Shown here piece after piece: positions 60,530-64,000 of a stretch of DNA of 64,000 nt (positions are counted from its first letter, which is position 1; every line of letters starts with the position of its first letter). The notes below the pieces were generated by a model. That model was not told where the DNA came from and did not search any database. It saw only the letters and a list, made by a program, of their open reading frames with translations. This DNA comes from Clostridium merdae. GTDB lineage: Bacteria; Bacillota; Clostridia; Oscillospirales; Acutalibacteraceae. The position numbers and the translations under genes are program-made. The stretch covers positions 248,001-312,000 of the forward strand of contig NZ_FXLN01000003.1 of the NCBI RefSeq assembly GCF_900176635.1, written 5' to 3'.

Positions 60530-62476
60530 TTAACCACCCATTCCATGGAACATGCAGCGAATTCCTCTGGTACGCGGCAGAGTAAAGCATTGGTTGCAGC
60601 CCGTACATCTTGCCCGTTCACCGGAAAGTAAACGGGAAATCAAATCCCCTTGGCAAATCAGCGGTCGGCTAAGTGCTACCATACGAATTCCAGAATCCAA
60701 TACTTTGGCGATGTCTCGCAGGGAACGTACCCCACCAACCAAAATCAGCGGCATTTCCGTTTCTTTCTGCATTCGAGCCGCTCTTTCCAGATAGTATGTC
60801 CGTTGGCTTGCTGTTTTCTTCGTAAAATCACAGCCAGAAAGTTCCACCGCGGCAACGCCCAGCAATTCCATTTGCTTTAGGTAATACCGCAAGTCTTCTT
60901 CATACTGGTGGTCATTTGCTAGCACATTACTGTTTATCTTCACAAGGATTGGGAAAGATTCCGAGGTAGCACGCCGTACTGCCTCAATAATCTCGCCGCA
61001 AAAGCGGAACCGATTTTCTGCCGTACCACCGTATTCATCGGCTCGCAAATTCATCATTGGCGTTAAGAATTGGCTGAGAAGGTAATCGTGCGCCATGTGA
61101 ATCTGCACACCGTCAAACCCTGCTTGATAGGCTCGGGAAGCGCCCTCTGCAAAGCACTCACAAATTTCATTCATTTCTTCGTGTGTTAACTCGCGAGCAA
61201 GGCGACCCTTAGAGTACACCCGCTCTGATGGAGCAACCGGTTCTTCCACATCTGCATTGCCGCCGGCATGGTTAATTTGTGCAATAATACAGCCCCCTTC
61301 TGCGTGCACCGCATCCACCATACGGCGCATACCGGGTAGAAAACGACCGTCGTAAATTCCATTTTGGGAGGCAGAGGCTTGTCCCTGCGGGTGAACATAA
61401 AAATGACCGCTGATAATCATGCCTACCTCGTGAGAAGCAAGCGTGTGCATAATTTCAAGCTGACGCTCACTCACGGTGCCGTCTTCGTTTTCCACCCCGT
61501 CACGCGTTGCGGAACGCACCAAACGGTTCCTCAGTTGCAGGTTCCCCAGCCACATGGGCTCAAATGCTTCGGAATACCCCTTACTGCGTGCGATCATCTC
61601 ATAGGTTGGCAATTCAATCTGATAGCGTTTCCCCAAACGAACCACTTCAAACAGAAGCTCATTCATTTCAGACGGGCCGCCTTTTAGTAAATCCCTTTGC
61701 ATGGAGGTTGTACTGTCCGGTGCGGTATTGTCGAGTATATCCAGATTTTCCTGCACTACATCCGTTGAAAAGGGAATCCCCATTGCCTGCGCCAACTGCC
61801 CAATTTCTCCAACAAGGCTGGCAAACACTTCTCTTTTTCTAGGATTACTGCGAATCTCCCCCATCGTATTTTGGAAGAATACACCTGCCGCTGCCATTGG
61901 TGAAACGCAGGAGAATTTCTGAAACGCATCTCGTATGATATTGGTTGAAACTATTACATCAATTCCGCTCTCACGCAGGTCTTTTTCAATCTCATAAAAA
62001 ATGGGCGGGCAGCTCGTATCCCGATTGCCGTATACCACTCGAAACAGAGGGCCTTTCTGCGTAATTTCACCTGACGCAGATTGATACGAGATAATATAAA
62101 CACAGCCGTCTGCCACCGTTAGACCGGGCATTCGAACTGCCATTTTACCGCCTGTGCCATACACATTTAGTATTGGAATAATCATGGTATCGTCCCGTGC
62201 AACGCGGCGCAGGAACGGATACACATCTTCCATGGAATACCCTTTAACACAAACAAAAATAACATCTGGGCTACCATCGTAGCTCTCCATATCAAACGCC
62301 TGTGCATGTTCAATATGCAATCTGCCGCGCAGCTCTGATTCAATGACCAAGCCATTTTCACGAATTGCCTGCAAATGGCTGCCTCTTGCAATAAAAGAGA
62401 CATCCTTTCCACTTGCGGCAAGGAAGCCACCAATGGCTCCGCCTGTTCCCCCTGTTCCAACAATTAAGTACTTCAT
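60530..62476 (-). CDS. PanE (ketopantoate reductase)-OYE flavin oxidoreductase fusion
   Basis: ATG 62476 follows GGGGGGAT and gives 648 residues; the frame is open to 62569 with no site. Residues 1-298 are a ketopantoate-reductase-like NADP domain (YLIVGTGGTGGAIGGFLA, VKGYSMEDV, full length). Residues 303-648 are an old-yellow-enzyme TIM barrel (FEPMWLGNLQLRNRLVRSAT, INHAGGNADV, HMAHDYLLSQFL, NEYGG-like DEYGGTAENR, VLADHQ-like region). The end has four Cys (CTGCNQC ... RGIRC) in the position of the 4Fe-4S loop of longer OYE enzymes. A reductase and an ene-reductase in one chain is unusual. The gene is 25 bp ahead of a MATE exporter. Confidence 0.85.
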   Translation of the reverse strand: MKYLIVGTGGTGGAIGGFLAASGKDVSFIARGSHLQAIRENGLVIESELRGRLHIEHAQAFDMESYDGSPDVIFVCVKGYSMEDVYPFLRRVARDDTMIIPILNVYGTGGKMAVRMPGLTVADGCVYIISYQSASGEITQKGPLFRVVYGNRDTSCPPIFYEIEKDLRESGIDVIVSTNIIRDAFQKFSCVSPMAAAGVFFQNTMGEIRSNPRKREVFASLVGEIGQLAQAMGIPFSTDVVQENLDILDNTAPDSTTSMQRDLLKGGPSEMNELLFEVVRLGKRYQIELPTYEMIARSKGYSEAFEPMWLGNLQLRNRLVRSATRDGVENEDGTVSERQLEIMHTLASHEVGMIISGHFYVHPQGQASASQNGIYDGRFLPGMRRMVDAVHAEGGCIIAQINHAGGNADVEEPVAPSERVYSKGRLARELTHEEMNEICECFAEGASRAYQAGFDGVQIHMAHDYLLSQFLTPMMNLRADEYGGTAENRFRFCGEIIEAVRRATSESFPILVKINSNVLANDHQYEEDLRYYLKQMELLGVAAVELSGCDFTKKTASQRTYYLERAARMQKETEMPLILVGGVRSLRDIAKVLDSGIRMVALSRPLICQGDLISRLLSGERARCTGCNQCFTLPRTRGIRCMFHGMGG

Positions 62477-62713
62477 GGAAATCCCCCCGGTGATAAAATG
62501 ACGCCGGCTCTCCGACAAGCCGGATGCTACGGCAATTTTTTCCTTATAATAACACCTTTTTCGACACAATGCAAAGAGTGCGCTCAGTAACCCAAAGGCA
62601 TTATAATCGTAAAATATTTAACTTTTCGAAAACACAGCTTACCGGCGTTATTTTACATTTCATAGATAAATGTAAGATTGTAGAATAAAAGGTAGTAAAA
62701 ACACTCAAAAGAA

Positions 62714-62735
62714 AGCGGGGCGAGAAACCCCCGCT
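62714..62735 (-). terminator. terminator of the chemoreceptor gene
   Basis: AGCGGGG (62714-62720) pairs with CCCCGCT (62729-62735); on the minus strand it is followed by T-rich sequence. It lies just past the stop of the methyl-accepting protein. Confidence 0.65.
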
Positions 62736-62766
62736 CCGCTCCAATGTACTATTATTCTAGGCAGAT

Positions 62767-64000
62767 TTATGGTCTGGTATTCCTACTGGAGGTGGAAGAT
62801 TGCCGAAGCTGGAATTGGGACACCAGCGACTTCATCATTTGTGCCTGACCAGAAAGCTCCTCGCTTGCCGCCGCACTTTCTTCCGCCGTAGCCGAGTTTG
62901 TCTGTACTACTGCAGAGATTTGATCCATTACCGTTGTAAGGTGGTCAACCGCGGTAGACTGCTCTTCGGTTACCTCTGCAATTTCACGGTGCTCACGCTG
63001 TGTTTCTGCCATGCTCTTTGTTACCGCCTGCAGTGCATCGAGCGCAGCGTCTACCATGCGGGAACCCTCAGAGACTGCGCTGAGAGAATCGGTAATCAAT
63101 GAAGAGGTACTCTTTGCCGATTCCGCGCTTTTAGAGGCAAGGTTACGAACTTCATCTGCCACAACGGCAAATCCCTTGCCGGCTTCCCCTGCACGAGAGG
63201 CCTCAACAGCTGCATTTAAAGCCAAAATATTGGTTTGGAACGCAATGTCTTCAATTGCTTTTACAATATTGCTAATTTGCGAAGAGGTTTGGTCGATGCG
63301 CTTCATGGCCTTAACCATGCCCTGCATTTTATCATTACACTGGCCAACTTCATCCATAGTTTGTGAAGCCCATTCACCTGCCTGAACTGCGTTAAGGGCA
63401 TTCTCTTTTACCTTGTCGGACAAATGGTGAATTGCTGCCGCCAACTCTTCAATGGAGGCGGTTTGCTCGGAGGCTCCCTGTGCCAGATTCTGCGCACCAT
63501 ACGACACCTGTTCCGATTCGTTGGATACCATTGTGGCAGATTGGCTAATCTGGCCGAAGGTATCATTCAAAGAAGATACAATTTTCTCAAAATGGTCGCA
63601 CAGCGGTTGAAAATCACCGCGGTACGCATCCCTTGATTGCGACTTTACATTAAAATTCGATTGCGAAAGAGCAGCCAGAAGAGTATTTAAATCTAAAATA
63701 ATAGCTCGTAGATTTGTAACAATTACTTCTGTTGCATCTGCCAAGCGGCCTGTTTCATCTCTTGAGCTAATTTTTGGCACAGGTGAATTGAGGTCACCCT
63801 CCGAAAGCGCATACAAACGGTCAGCACAAGTGGAAATCGGCTTCGCGATTTTACCGCCAATCCAAAAAGACACCACAACACCAATGAGACAGTACACCAA
63901 CGTTAGAATAACGATCCAAAAAACCTCATCTGCCCCAGATTTGATTACAAAAGAACTGACAACGCCAAAAGAAACACTTAACAGGACTATTACAGTTAAT
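62767..64000 (-). CDS. methyl-accepting chemotaxis protein, 5' end beyond the window
   Basis: The frame stays open through the right edge, so the N-terminus is missing. Visible are two membrane helices separated by a very short loop (SGADEVFWIV; helix 1 VIVLLSVSFGVVSSFVI, helix 2 ILTLVYCLIGVVVSFWIG), a HAMP domain, then the four-helix signalling domain. The hallmark hairpin tip is EDIAFQTNILALNAAVEA and EAGKGFAVVADEVRNLA. The protein would signal to CheA/CheW. An upstream sensor domain may lie outside the window; as seen here the region between the helices is nearly absent. Confidence 0.85.
   Translation of the reverse strand, partial: LTVIVLLSVSFGVVSSFVIKSGADEVFWIVILTLVYCLIGVVVSFWIGGKIAKPISTCADRLYALSEGDLNSPVPKISSRDETGRLADATEVIVTNLRAIILDLNTLLAALSQSNFNVKSQSRDAYRGDFQPLCDHFEKIVSSLNDTFGQISQSATMVSNESEQVSYGAQNLAQGASEQTASIEELAAAIHHLSDKVKENALNAVQAGEWASQTMDEVGQCNDKMQGMVKAMKRIDQTSSQISNIVKAIEDIAFQTNILALNAAVEASRAGEAGKGFAVVADEVRNLASKSAESAKSTSSLITDSLSAVSEGSRMVDAALDALQAVTKSMAETQREHREIAEVTEEQSTAVDHLTTVMDQISAVVQTNSATAEESAAASEELSGQAQMMKSLVSQFQLRQSSTSSRNTRP

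Overview
This 64 kb window looks like a chromosomal segment of a low-to-moderate GC, Gram-positive anaerobe of the class Clostridia, most likely Oscillospirales (Ruminococcaceae-like). That placement is inference from gene content: VanR/VanS/VanY, BlaI/BlaR1, NiaR/NiaX, GHKL/LytTR regulators, an SLH-anchored surface protein, an EFR1 ferredoxin, strong AGGAGG ribosome binding sites and many TTG/GTG starts. No rRNA, tRNA, CRISPR array, transposase or prophage gene was recognised. Most genes lie on the minus strand.

Layout. 1-12.3 kb: a decayed gene at the left edge, a coupled uracil-DNA glycosylase/polysaccharide deacetylase pair, an FkbM methyltransferase, a vanR-vanS-vanY operon with no ligase genes, two lipoproteins (one a family 3 glycoside hydrolase), a nitroreductase/ABM-monooxygenase operon with a clear promoter and operator, and two GNAT acetyltransferases. 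12.35-22.7 kb: a giant (about 2,708 residues) secreted S-layer-anchored surface protein, preceded by a GHKL kinase/LytTR regulator pair. 23-33 kb: two alpha/beta hydrolases, an HscC-type Hsp70 followed upstream by a J-domain/ankyrin-repeat partner, RidA, and an autoregulated BlaI/BlaR1 pair whose sensor domain is not a penicillin-binding domain. 33-46 kb: UvrD-like helicase, cupin, CPBP protease, Mbeg1-like hydrolase, Vat-like acetyltransferase, DUF1697, EFR1 ferredoxin, YjjG-like phosphatase, a YhdH-type oxidoreductase divergent from a MarR regulator, two methyltransferases including RlmD, and a candidate small RNA.

46.5-55.5 kb is the phosphate regulon: pstS-pstC-pstA-pstB-phoU-phoP on the minus strand with a Pho box before pstS, and phoR further downstream. 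The niacin genes niaR-niaX, on the plus strand, lie between phoP and phoR. 55.7-64 kb: DUF2087 and GIY-YIG small proteins, another nitroreductase, release factor 3, a MATE exporter co-oriented with a ketopantoate-reductase/old-yellow-enzyme fusion, and a methyl-accepting chemotaxis protein that runs off the right edge.

The most unusual items are the HscC/J-ankyrin pair with an HPE instead of HPD motif, the PanE-OYE fusion, the candidate small RNA near 46.1 kb with an anti-Shine-Dalgarno-like C-rich stretch, the BlaR1 with a non-beta-lactam sensor, the split pho regulon, and the giant modular surface protein. None is shown here to be a new system; each is a testable lead.
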